Of a stretch of DNA of 64,000 bases, positions 22,353-31,868 are shown piece after piece. Source of the DNA: Tupaia tana. Its lineage: Eukaryota > Chordata > Mammalia > Scandentia > Tupaiidae. How positions within the stretch are numbered: the stretch's first letter is position 1; each line of letters begins with the position of its first letter. The notes beneath the pieces are model-generated. The model worked only from the letters and a program-made list of their open reading frames with translations. It made no database searches and was not told the origin of the DNA. The stretch is taken from the NCBI GenBank assembly GCA_026018925.1, contig JAKSZU010000013.1, positions 248,001 through 312,000 on the forward strand, in the 5' to 3' direction. The position numbers and the translations under genes were made by a program.

Positions 22353-23457
22353 TCCATCCAAAATACACTGTGTATTGGCTCAGTCATGCACATCAACATA
22401 CATGTTTTCAGCAAATAATTTTTCAATTCTTATGTCTTGTATACTTTGTTTTTTGTTTTGCCATCCTTGATTCCTTATCCCTCACCCTCTGCCATGTCCC
22501 ACCCTCCTCCCACATTGTCTCTGGTATCCATGGTTGCTTTCTATGCCTTCCCTCCCCCATTTAGTTGATTTACTAATGAACTTAATTAGTCTAAATATAT
22601 CCAATAGCTAGCACAGCTGATATATACCTATACATGAACCCAAGTCTGACTTTAGGCATAAACCCCAGTGAGTAGAATGAACATATTATAAAGTAGTACC
22701 CAGCTGGGGCTATATAGCTTACTGCAGTCATCAAATATGCATTTTTTAAAAAATTTCGATACGAACAGTTTTAACATTTTTTTTTCTCCTGCAACTTTTT
22801 TTTTTTTTAAATTACTTAGCATTCATTCCCTGAGCATCATCACAACGTACTAAATGTGGTTTCCCATCTAGAATAAACTGCATAGTGGTATAATCAAGCA
22901 TGTTATCATCAATAATATTCCATTTCTACTTTCATACATATGTATATGTATATATATGTTTTTTACCCCATGAAAGGACCCTCTGCCCTTTCCCACTCTC
23001 TTATTACACTATCTCTGCTATATACAGTTGTCTTCCACTCCTTTTTCCCCAACATCTTGTTGGCCACACAATATCATAAGTAATCTAACTACTTTCAGCA
23101 GGTAATTTCAAGAGTAGTTTTGAACAGGTAATGATATTTCCTTGAAACTTAAAGCCTAGAAACAGGTTAGTATTCTGTTCAAACAGTAGGTACATGAACC
23201 TGTCAACAGCTCAAGACAGGACAAAAATCCTTTAAAACCAGAAAACAAAACTTAGGAGAAAAGCAGCAATAATTCAGTCAAATCACAGAATGTTGTTTCA
23301 TCGGTTGTCTCATGTACTTAATCTTTCTTCTGTTAAGGTTCGATCTTCTAGATTGAATTCTGGGATATAATATTCATCTCCAAACATTGTCCCTACAATT
23401 AAGTTGCCCATTTTTGAACTCTTATTTTTGTGTGTCTGCATTTAATTTTACTGACAT

Positions 23458-24421
23458 AGGACTCCCTTAAGAACTTCTTGGAGATCCGGTCTGGTGCTGG
23501 TAAATTCTTTCAGGTTTTTTTATCTGGGAAAGTTCGTGTCTTTTCTTCCCAAATGAATGATAACCTGGCTGGGTACAGAATTCTCGGTTGAAATTGCTTT
23601 TCCCTTAATACTTTGAATATATTTTCCCATTCTCTCCTCGCTCGCATTGTTTCCAATGAGAGGTCTGCCGTTAGTCTGATAGGATACCCTTCTCTTGCCA
23701 GTCTTAGTATCTTGTCTTTGTCTGTGGTTTTGGTCAATCTGGCTATAATGTGTCTTGGAGAAGATCTTCTTGGGTTGATTCTATTTGGGGTCCTCTGTAT
23801 TTCTTGGGACTGAATCTTTGAGTGCCTCTCCAGGTTTGGAAAGTTTTCTTGCAGGATTTCATGGAATAGATTGTCAATGCCCTTATGAGTCTCTTCACCC
23901 TCTGGGATGCCTATTATCCGGATGTTTGTATGTTTAATTGTATCTAGTACTTCTCGCATATTATTCTCAAATTTTTGGGCCATTTTCTCAGTCTTTATTT
24001 TGGATTTTTCTAGGCCAGCCATTTTCTCTTCTACATCTGAAATTCTATTTTCTGTATGATCTAGTCTGCTTTTAATACTTTCAAGGGAGATTTTGACTTC
24101 TTGTATTATAGCCTTCATCTCTAACAGTTCCATCTGATTCTTTTGTAAAGTGTGAAATTCCTCTTTTAGATCTTGCATGAATTTCCTCACCTCCTGGAAC
24201 TCTTCAACTCCTTTCTCCTTCCTCTTCAGCAGTTCCTTGTCTCTCTTCTTTTCCATCTCTGTTAGCTTTGCCATTATGAATGTTCTGAATTCTTTATCAG
24301 ACATTTCCATGAATTCCCTTGAACTGTGTGTGGATGAAGAGGAGCTATCCGTTTCCCTTGGAGGAGAGGCATTTTCCTGCTTCTCCATATTTCTTGTGGT
24401 CCTGCAGCGATTTCTAGTCAT
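23458..24421 (-). pseudogene. LINE ORF1, element 2, late frameshift
   Basis: The longest surviving ORF1: 303 codons from the ATG at 24,421. Residues 1-40 are basic and Ser-rich. About 45-160 form a charged heptad-rich coiled coil. The RRM-type core holds 'IRIIGIPEGEETHKG' (about 167-181) and 'RRSSPRHIIARLTK' (about 218-231). A C-terminal domain follows. Compared with the other copies, seven codons are deleted in frame where they read 'KHQVTYK' (about position 244), which removes part of a conserved C-terminal-domain block. A 1-base loss in a T-run near 23,515 shifts the last residues. It is probably inactive. Confidence 0.92.
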
Positions 24422-24650
24422 CTGATGGATGGTCGGGTTCTTCCCAAACTTTGAAGTTCAATATGAGGGTCGGGAAGTGTGCAGAAAAGGAAGCAGAGAG
24501 AGGGAAACAATACCAATAACAGGGAAAAAAAACAGACGAGAAACAGAGAAAAGGAAGAGAAAAATTTTTGAATAAATCTAAAAAAGAAAAATTAATATTC
24601 AAAAAATTTCAGTAAAAATCAAAAATTAGAAAACCGCGCGGCGCGCTAAG

Positions 24651-25294
24651 ATCTCAGGAGCCATGGAGCAGACTGTCTCTTGAAGAAGGGCTGTTCTGGG
24701 AGGAGGAGAGGGGATTGTTAGCAAAATAAAGGCCTAGGAGGGAGGGGCCAAAGGGCCCTGTAAAACACCTCACCTTAAAAAATTCTAAAAAGCAAAAATT
24801 TTAAAAAAGACAGAGAGAGAGAGAGAGAGAGAGGTAGAGAGAGACAAAGGTTGATTCAGAGACAGGAGACTTAAAAAGGGGTTTTTCCTACCACGTGGGG
24901 TTTGTATGCTGGAGGCCCAGTTAGCAGTGGGACATCTTCCTTTCTCCCAAAATGGCTAGATCTCAGGAGCCATGGAGCAGACTGTCTCTTGAAGAAGGGC
25001 TGTTCATGTGGGGTTTGTATGCTGGAGGCCCAGTTAGCAGTGGGACATCTTCCTTTCTCCCAAAATGGCTAGATCTCAGGAGCCATGGAGCAGACTGTCT
25101 CTTGAAGAAGGGCACGCGGGATTTGTATGCTGGAGGCCCAGTTAGCAGTGGGACATCTTCCTTTCTCTCAAAATGGCTAGATCTCAGGAGCCATGGAGCA
25201 GACTGTCTCTTGAAGAAGGGCACACAGGGTTTGTATGCTGGAGGCCCAGTTAGCAGTGGGACATCTTCCTTTCTCCCAAAATGGCTAGATCTCC
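24651..25294 (-). repeat. 5' UTR monomers of element 2: one full, three spliced-type
   Basis: Unit starts ('atctcaggag') at 24,651, 24,960, 25,073 and 25,181, with the truncated end at 25,289. Lengths are 309, 113, 108 and 108 bp. The full unit contains a 196-bp segment, 24,696-24,891, which on the minus strand begins GT ('gtaggaaaaa') and ends AG after a pyrimidine stretch. The 113-bp unit lacks exactly this segment (junction 25,004/25,005). The two 108-bp units (junctions 25,112/25,113 and 25,220/25,221) fit use of a second AG 5 nt further on. Confidence 0.9.
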
Positions 25295-25599
25295 TCTTCC
25301 TAATTCTTGAAGTTAATCTGAACATTCAGAAGCAAGCAGAAAGAGATGATCTCTCAGTCATTCTGTTGTGATCACTTTGTGCAGTAGATTCAGTAGATAT
25401 TGAAGAATATGTTAACCCTAATAGTATTTGGATGTTTAGCTACAGTGCCCTTAGATCCATCTGGAAACACAGTAAATGGATATTGAAGAGTGAAGAAACA
25501 AGAAAAAAGGAAATGAAAAAGTGAGAGATAAACAACAAAGAAACAGAAAAAAGAAGGAAAAAAATTGTAATTGTTTTTCTTTAAAAAAAAAAAAAAAAA

Positions 25600-26196
25600 A
25601 GCACTATTTCACAGGAGCCATGAGGGATCTTCTGAAGGCCTGGCCTCTCCTGCCTGGGTGTGAGACCAGAGGGGATTATAAACAAGACAAAAGGTGAAGC
25701 TCAGAGTCAGAGAAAAACTTTACCTTTAAAAAATTTTTGAAAAAGGAAAATTATGGAACCAGCAGTTAGCATAATGACTAGGTCACTGGACTCCCACGTA
25801 GTCGACTGCAGTTTGTGTCCCAGACCGGGTGGCTTAAAACTCACACTGGGCACGTGTGTGTGCGTGCCCAAGATCCTGAGAGGAGAATGGAGGAGAAGGG
25901 ATTGAGGCATGACCATCACCCCTGGGGGGTGATTTCTCACTTTCTGTCTCTATGTCTCTCTCTGTCTGTCTGGCGAGCGTACGTGCCCTATAGCAATAAA
26001 CCTCTCCAAAAAAAAAAGAGAAGACAGAAGCCTGGAGAGACAGAGACAGAGACACAGAGACAGAGAGAGAGGGCCAGATGAGAGCTTCCTACCATGCTAG
26101 CTTGTTTGCTGGAGGCTAAATTATCAGTAGAAAATCTTCACTTCTCTTGTACCCTGAATTGACTATTTCGCAGGAACCATGAGGGATCTTCTTCTC
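25600..26196 (-). repeat. 5' monomers of element 1 (old type), split by a SINE
   Basis: A monomer with 'ttcacaggagccatgagg', 'cttctgaaggcctgg' and 'gctagcttgtttgctgg', then a partial terminal copy ending 'gagggatcttcttct' at the target-site duplication. The end point nearly coincides with that of element 0. Confidence 0.8.
25755..26018 (+). mobile_element. SINE inside a monomer of element 1
   Basis: A long-form SINE on the plus strand, 'ggaaccagcagttagcataa' to 'caataaacctctccaaaaaa'. The monomer sequence resumes at 'gagaagacagaagcctgg', which matches the uninterrupted old-type monomer at about 7,425. Confidence 0.9.
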
Positions 26197-26367
26197 TACT
26201 CAGTGACTTATAATCCTGTTGTGCCCTAATATTGTATTGAGTTTTCTGACATATTCTTAATATAGTTGTTTTTTTTTAATTTATTTTTAGACCTAAATGT
26301 TCATTTTTTTTTCTTCCAGTAGAGCCCCTGGAAAACCTCAAAAAATGCTTGTAAAAACTAATCTGGT

Positions 26368-26563
26368 TGGGGCTGGCAAATGGCGTGGTGGTTAAAGGCG
26401 CTAGACTCCCACATGGCCGACCACGGTTCAAGTCTCGGACCTGGCGGCTTGCTTTCTCACTTCCTCTCTCTCTCTCTGTCTCTCTCTGATCAAACTGAAA
26501 AATAATAATGATATAATAATAAATAAAGTTAAATAAAATAGTTCTTTAAAAAAAAAAAAAAAA
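26368..26563 (+). mobile_element. Short-form tRNA SINE with perfect target-site duplication
   Basis: Head 'tggggctggcaaatggcgtg' with B box-like 'ggttcaagtctc', no long body, a CT-rich stretch, an A/T-rich tail and poly-A. The 15-bp duplication 'aaaaactaatctggt' lies at 26,353-26,367 and 26,564-26,578. Confidence 0.92.
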
Positions 26564-26698
26564 AAAAACTAATCTGGTATATCAGTTTATGTAAGGTTCA
26601 TTGTCAAATCAGTTTTTGTAAGGATCATCCTCAACTACTTTTTGCATATTTTTGGTACTAATATGTTCAAATCATGAATTTATGACATTAATGTTCTT

Positions 26699-26963
26699 TT
26701 TTTTTTGGAGAGGTTTTCGCTATAGGGCACGTGAGCTCACCAGACAGAGAGAGAGAGACATAGAGACAGAAAGCGAGAAATCACCCCCCCAGGGGGAATG
26801 GTCATGCCACAATCCCTTCTCCTCCATTCTCCTCTCGGGATCTTGGGCATGCATGCACACGCGCCCGGTGTGAGTTTTAAGCCACCGGGTCCAGGACGTG
26901 AACCGTGGTCGACTACGTGGGAGTCCAGCGACATAGCCATTATGCTAACTGCTGGTTCCCAAT
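26699..26963 (-). mobile_element. tRNA-derived SINE, long form
   Basis: A T-run, then 'ggagaggttttcgctatagg', ending 'gctaactgctggttcccaat'. A 12-bp target-site duplication, 'attaatgttctt', lies at 26,687-26,698 and 26,964-26,975. Confidence 0.93.
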
Positions 26964-26975
26964 ATTAATGTTCTT

Positions 26976-27204
26976 GAAATAACACTCACTTATAAGTTTA
27001 TCTTAAATTGCTGTGTATGAGAAAAGAATTGTTTTCTCAATTATCCTTATTGTACTGAACTGTCAAGTTATTTATACATATTTTTTATTTTTTGCCATTC
27101 ATACTTCTGAAAATTGCTCCCCTCTCCACTAAACTTTGAGACCTGACTCTCCTTCTCTTGGAGAAAAGTGGCTATTGGGTCAGACATGTCCTTCTCCCAG
27201 GACT
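26976..27204. other. Unassigned sequence
   Basis: A/T-rich, then neutral. No element recognised. Confidence 0.3.
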
Positions 27205-27442
27205 CCACTGCCTGTAACCATGGGACTTGACTACTAGGAATGAACCTTCCTAGCACCATGGCACCTGACTCCTTGGGTAAGCCTTCCTAACACCGTGGGA
27301 CCTGACTCCTAGGGATGAGACTTTCTAGCACCATGGGACCTGACTCCTAGGGCTGAACCTTCCTAGCACTGTGGGGCCTGACTCCTAGGGATGAGCCTTC
27401 CTAGCACCATGGGATCTGACTACTTGGGATGAGCCTTTCTAG
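27205..27442. repeat. Minisatellite, about 38-bp unit, 5-6 copies
   Basis: Repeats of 'ttcctagcaccatgggac' followed by 'ctgactcctagggatgag', with scattered substitutions. It abuts the minus-strand LTR copy at 27,443, so it may belong to the ERV leader just past that LTR's 3' end. Confidence 0.85.
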
Positions 27443-27980
27443 TGTCGACGGAAAAAAATAACCAACTGTAAAATTAATAATTAATAATTAATGTGGTTTA
27501 TTTCCAAGCCAACTGTGAGTGACCTAGGCCGGAGAAGAGGCATACATGCCTTTTCTTGGGGTGATCATGTACAGAGGTTCCTTTTATTTGCTTTTGAGAT
27601 TGATAGACAACATTTAGTGAAAAGATTTTTCATTGATCTGGCCCAAAAAGGCGGGACGTGTAGAAGCTGGGGGGGTGGGCTTGTAAGTTATAGGTGAGTT
27701 CCACAATTTTTAGGTCGGTGATTGGAAGGAAAGATCCCTGTCTTAGTTAAAGAAAGGCTTAATCTACATCTCAAGGAAAAAGGAAGTTCTGTGTCTTGGG
27801 AAGAAATAAGCAAAAGAATACACTGTAATCGGTTGAAATATACATCTCAAAGATACTATGCCAAGGACAGGAGGTAGGAAGAATCCTGTTAATAGAAAAT
27901 AAATGGTCTGTTAATGTTTGTGGGCATGACTTCCCCAGGCCTTTTGGAAAATAGAAAAAGTAGTCAGACTTCTGTCCACA
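27443..27980 (-). mobile_element. ERV LTR, family X copy 2 (minus strand)
   Basis: The reverse complement of LTR copy 1: 'gtggtttatttccaagcc' at 27,492 corresponds to its 3' part, and 'gtcagacttctgtccaca' ending at 27,980 to its 5' end. It lies head to head with copy 3, which starts at 28,068. The spacer between them is 87 bp. Confidence 0.8.
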
Positions 27981-28456
27981 CTAGCAACACAGGAGCTGTC
28001 AATTTTGTGGCCTACACATGTATTCAGATGAATGATTTTTGGCCAAACAGGGGGAACTGTGGACAGAAATCTGACTGCTTTTTCCTATTTTTCCAAAGTC
28101 CTCTCCAGAGGGCCTTAGGGGGAGTCAAACCCACAAACATTAACAGACCATTTTTTCCCCCCATTTAACAGGATTCTTCCTGCATCCTGTCCCTGGCATA
28201 GTATCTTTGAGATGTATATTCAACTGATTACAGTATATTCTTTTTTTTTTTAACTTTTCTTTTTTTTTTAAATTTATTTATTTACATTCATTCACTGTAC
28301 ATCATTATAGCATACAAAATGAGATTTTTCCATTCACAGTGCACTGTATATTGGCTCAATCAAGCACATCAAGATGTGTGTTATTGTCAACACATAATTT
28401 TCCATTTCTTGTTTTCTGTATATTTTGCCTTTTTTCCCATCCTTGATTCCCTATCT

Positions 28457-28908
28457 TGTAAGGGCGCCGGCCGCCTGGCTCGGCACACTTTCTGTTCAGA
28501 GGATACGCGACCCCCAATCAACCACAAGAGTCGGTTCTTGATGCAAAATGCAAGAGGTTTTATTTTTCCAGCCGGCTGGGGTCCAAGAAAACACCTGACA
28601 CAGCAGGCCTGAGCGAGGACCCCGTTTTTAGGGTTATAGGTCTTTTTATAAGCAGGAGAAGGTATGAGGAAGTTTAACGGGTAGTTCATTTCTAGGGGGA
28701 AGAGTGGCAGTCTTGTGACACACGTGCATGGGTTGTCTTTCTAGTTCCATGTCCACATTCCTTTTGCTCCATTCCTGGAGGTTTGCATAATTAAGTCTGT
28801 CGGGGCAGTTTATCACAAGGGCAGTTTATCACAAGGGCGTCCGGCAAAAGCAAAGGTTAAATTTTATCTCTACAGAGCAGAAAGACATAATTTAAATTTA
28901 TTCTTACA
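28457..28908 (-). mobile_element. Solo LTR (gammaretrovirus-like ERV1), copy a
   Basis: 452 bp with ends TGTAAG...CTTACA and a 4-bp target duplication, 'atct' (28,453-28,456 and 28,909-28,912), as usual for gammaretrovirus-like ERVs. On the minus strand a TATA-like 'cttataaaaag' precedes an AATAAA signal in 'aaaaataaaacctcttgc', the R-region layout of this class. There is no internal sequence, so it is a recombined solo LTR. It interrupts 3' UTR module A of element 3. Confidence 0.92.
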
Positions 28909-29352
28909 ATCTCACCCTCTGCCATCTCCCACCCACCTCCCACATTGTGTCTGGTTTCTATTGTTGCTTTCTCTGCCTCCCCTATTTTATTGTTTCACTA
29001 AATATCTTAATAAATCTAAATATTTTCAATAGCAAGCACAGCTGAAATATACATATCCATGAACACAAGTCTGACTTTAGGCATAAACCTCAGTGAGTAG
29101 AATGAATATACTATAAAGTAGCACCTACCTAGGGCTATATAGCTTACTGCAGTCATCAGATAGGTATTTTTAATGCCCTTTTTTTTTTCTGAAAAATTTT
29201 TTTTCTATTAATTTACATTCATTCCCTGAGCATCATCACAACATACAAAATGTGGTTTCCCGTCTAGAATAAACTGGATAGTGACTTAATCAACTGGATA
29301 GTGGCTTAATCATGCATGTTATCATCTATAATATTCCATTTCTACTTTCATG

Positions 29353-29804
29353 TGTTAGGGCGCCGGCCGCCTGGCTCGGCGCGCTTTCTGTCCAGAGGAT
29401 ATGTGACCCCCAATCAACCACAAGAGTCGGTTCTTGATGCAAAATGCAAGAGGTTTTATTTTTCCAGCCGGCTGGGGTCCAAGCAAACACCTGACGCAGC
29501 AGGCCTGAGCGAGGACCCCGTTTTTAGGGTTATAGGTCTTTTTATAAGCAGGAGAAGGTATGCAGAAGTTTAACGGGTAGTTCATTTCTAGGGGGAAGAG
29601 TGGCAGTCTTGTGACACACGTGCATGGGTTGTCTTTCTAGTTCCTTGTCCACATTCCATTTGCTCCGTTTCTGGAGGTTTGCATAATTAAGTCTGTCAGG
29701 GCAGTTTATCACAAGGGCAGTTTATCACAAGGGCGTCCGGCAAAAGCAAAGGTTAAATTTTATCTCTACAGAGCAAAAAGGCATAATTTAAAATTATTCT
29801 TACA
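29353..29804 (-). mobile_element. Solo LTR (gammaretrovirus-like ERV1), copy b
   Basis: Also 452 bp, same family and orientation as copy a, differing at roughly a dozen positions. It has its own 4-bp duplication, 'catg' (29,349-29,352 and 29,805-29,808), so it is a separate insertion and not the partner LTR of one provirus. It interrupts 3' UTR module B of element 3. Confidence 0.92.
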
Positions 29805-30330
29805 CATGTATATATTTTTTTTACCCCATGTCTGACCCTCTGCCCTATTCCACTCTCTTATTACACTATCTCTGCTGTCTACAGTTATCTTCAATTCCTT
29901 TTCTCCCGACATTTCATTGATCACACAATATCATAAGTAATCTAACTGTTTACAATAGCAAGTTCAGCTGATGGTTTCAAGAAAAGCAGTTTTGAACTGG
30001 TAAGGATATTTCCTTGAAACTTAAGGTTTCAAGGTTAGTATTCTGTTCAAATATTAGGTACATGAATCCATTGACAGCTCAAGACAGGACAAAAATCCTT
30101 AAAACCGGACAACAAAGCTTAGAAGAAAAGCAGCAATATCTTAGTCAAGTCATAGAATGCTGTTTCATCAGTTCAGTCTCATGTACTTAATTTTCTTCTA
30201 TTTCTGTTGAGGTTCGATTTTCCAGATTGAGCTCTGGGATATAATACTCAACTCCAGACTTTGTCCCTACAATTAAGTTGCCCATTTTCTTAGTTTCTGA
30301 ACTCTTGTTTCTGTGTGTCTGCATTTAATT

Positions 30331-31326
30331 TTACTGACATAGCACTCCCTTAAGAACTTCTTGGAGATCTGGTCTGGTGCTGGTAAATTCTTTCAGGTCT
30401 TGTTTATCTAGGAATGTTCGTGTCTTTTCTTCCCAAATGTATGATAACCTTGCTGGGTACAGAATTCTCGGTTTAAATTGCTTTTCCCTTAATGCTTTGA
30501 ATATATTCTCCCATGCTCTCCTCGCTCGCATTGTTTCCGATGAGAGATCTGCTGTTAGTCTGATGGGATATCCTTTGTAGGTAACTTGCCGTTTTTCTCT
30601 TACCAGTCTTAGTATCTTGTCTTTGTCTGTGGTTTTGGTCAATCTGGCTATAATGTGTCTTGGAGAAGATCTTCTTGGGTTCATTCTATTTGGGGTCCTC
30701 TGTACTTCTTGGGAATGGATCTTTGAGTGCCTCTCCAGGTTTGGAAAGTTTTCTTACAGGATTTCATGGAATAGATTATCAATGCCCTTATGAGTTTCTT
30801 CGCCTTCTGGGATGCCTATTATCCGGATGTTCGGACGTTTAATTGTATCTACTATTTCTTGTATATCACTATCAATTTTTTGGGCCATTTTCTCAGTCTT
30901 CATGGTGGATTTTTCTAGGCCAGCAATTTTCTCTTCTACATCTGAGATTCTATTTTCTGTATGATCTAGTCTGCTTTTAATACTTTCAAGGGAAATTTTG
31001 ACTTCTTGTATTATAGCCTTCATTTCTAACAGTTCCATCTGATTCTTTTGTAATGTGTGAAATTCCTCTTTTAGATCTTGCATGAATTTCCTCACCTCCT
31101 GGAACTCTTAAACTCCTTTCTTCTTCCTCTTCAGTAGTTCCTTATCTCTCTTCTCTTCTATCTCTGTAAGCTTTGCTATTATGAATGTTCTGAATTCTTT
31201 ATCAGACATTTTCATGACTTCCACTGAACTGTGTGTGGATGAAGAGGAGTTATCCTTTTCTTTTGGAGGAGAGGTATTTTCCTGCTTCCCCATATTTCTT
31301 GTGGTCCTGCAACGATTTCTAGTCAT
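30331..31326 (-). pseudogene. LINE ORF1, element 3, two nonsense codons
   Basis: 331 codons plus stop, starting at the ATG at 31,326 shared with the other copies. The N-terminus, coiled coil, RRM-type core ('IRIIGIPEGEETHKG', 'RRSSPRHIIARLTK') and C-terminal domain ('QVTYKGYPIRLTADLSSE') are all present. Two single-base changes stop it. One is a TAA at plus-strand 31,108-31,110 where element 2 has Glu. The other is a TAA at 30,754-30,756 where other copies have Gln. Otherwise the frame is continuous. The protein is dead while the adjacent monomers are almost identical, so the array has been homogenised independently of ORF1 function. Confidence 0.93.
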
Positions 31327-31596
31327 CTTGTGGATGGTCGACTTCGTCCCAAACTTGGAAGTTCAATCTGAGGGTTGAGGACTGTGTAGAAAAGGAAACA
31401 GAGAGAGGGAAACAAAAGCAACAACAGCAAAAAAAAAAAAAGAAAAAAAAATACAAAATGGACAACAAACAAAGAAAAAGTGAAAAAATGAAGAGACAAA
31501 CTTTCAAATAAAACTAAAAAAAGGTAAATTAATATTCAAAAAATTTCAAAAAACCCAAAAATTAGAAAACCGTGCGGCGCACAAGCGCCGCAAGAC
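31327..31596 (-). other. 5' UTR linker of element 3
   Basis: Non-repeated sequence between ORF1 and the first monomer. It has a polyadenine-rich middle and ends in a CpG-rich 'ccgtgcggcgcacaagcgcc', the counterpart of 'ccgcgcggcgcgctaag' in element 2. No coding signal. Confidence 0.75.
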
Positions 31597-31663
31597 ATGG
31601 CTAGATCACAGGAGCCATGGAGCTGGTTCTTGAAGAAGGGCTGTTCTGTTCCCTCCGCCTCTC

Positions 31664-31868
31664 CTGGGTGGGGAGTGGGAGAGGGAATTATTAACAAGAT
31701 AAAGGGCTATGTGGGGCCAACAGGCCCAGATAGATGTCTCACCTTAAACAAAATTCTAAAAAGCAAAAATTTTAAAAAAATTTAAAAAAGAGAGAGGAGT
31801 CAGAGACAGAGACAGAGCTAGAGAGAGACAATGACAGATACAGAGAGAGGAGGCCTGAATCTTCCTAC
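31664..31868 (-). other. Inferred intron within the array 1 monomer (example unit)
   Basis: On the minus strand this 205-bp segment starts 'gtaggaagattcagg' and ends 'ccctctcccactccccacccag', a good pyrimidine tract with AG. A possible branch site, 'gttaataat', lies just upstream. The short unit near 54,134 lacks exactly 205 bp and its junction is exactly the joined exons. Splicing is an inference from genomic sequence; no transcript is seen. Confidence 0.7.

Larger units (their letters stand above)
22310..25294 (-). mobile_element. Element 2: younger ORF1-only LINE nested in element 1
   Basis: Inserted in the 5' linker of element 1 with a perfect 14-bp target-site duplication, 'tcttcctaattctt', at 22,296-22,309 and 25,295-25,308. 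Joining the flanks restores the linker sequence seen intact in element 0 at about 6,900. Structure on the minus strand: four monomers (25,294-24,651), linker (to 24,422), ORF1 (24,421-23,458), two-module 3' UTR, and a TTTA-type tail at 22,310-22,352. Its monomers belong to the same type as the 329-bp array at 55,000-64,000. Confidence 0.9.
19916..26196 (-). mobile_element. Element 1: ORF1-only LINE (HAL1-like), interrupted by element 2 and two SINEs
   Basis: Bracketed by a perfect 14-bp target-site duplication, 'tactcagtgactta', at 19,902-19,915 and 26,197-26,210. Parts on the minus strand: 5' monomers of the old type (25,600-26,196, split by a SINE), a linker (25,309-25,600 plus the short piece right of ORF1), ORF1 (22,278-21,298) and a two-module 3' UTR (19,916-21,297, split by a SINE). 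Without the insertions its plan and length match element 0, including the same 5' terminus. No ORF2. Confidence 0.88.

Noticed and set aside
24696..24891. Short monomers as simple microhomology deletions
   Set aside because: Four monomer lineages with different local sequence share the same GT-AG limits, and the 5-bp length difference matches two adjacent AG sites. Deletion remains possible for any single case.
28457..29804. The two 452-bp LTRs as the 5' and 3' LTRs of one provirus
   Set aside because: Each has its own 4-bp target duplication, and the sequence between them is LINE 3' UTR, contiguous with the other elements.
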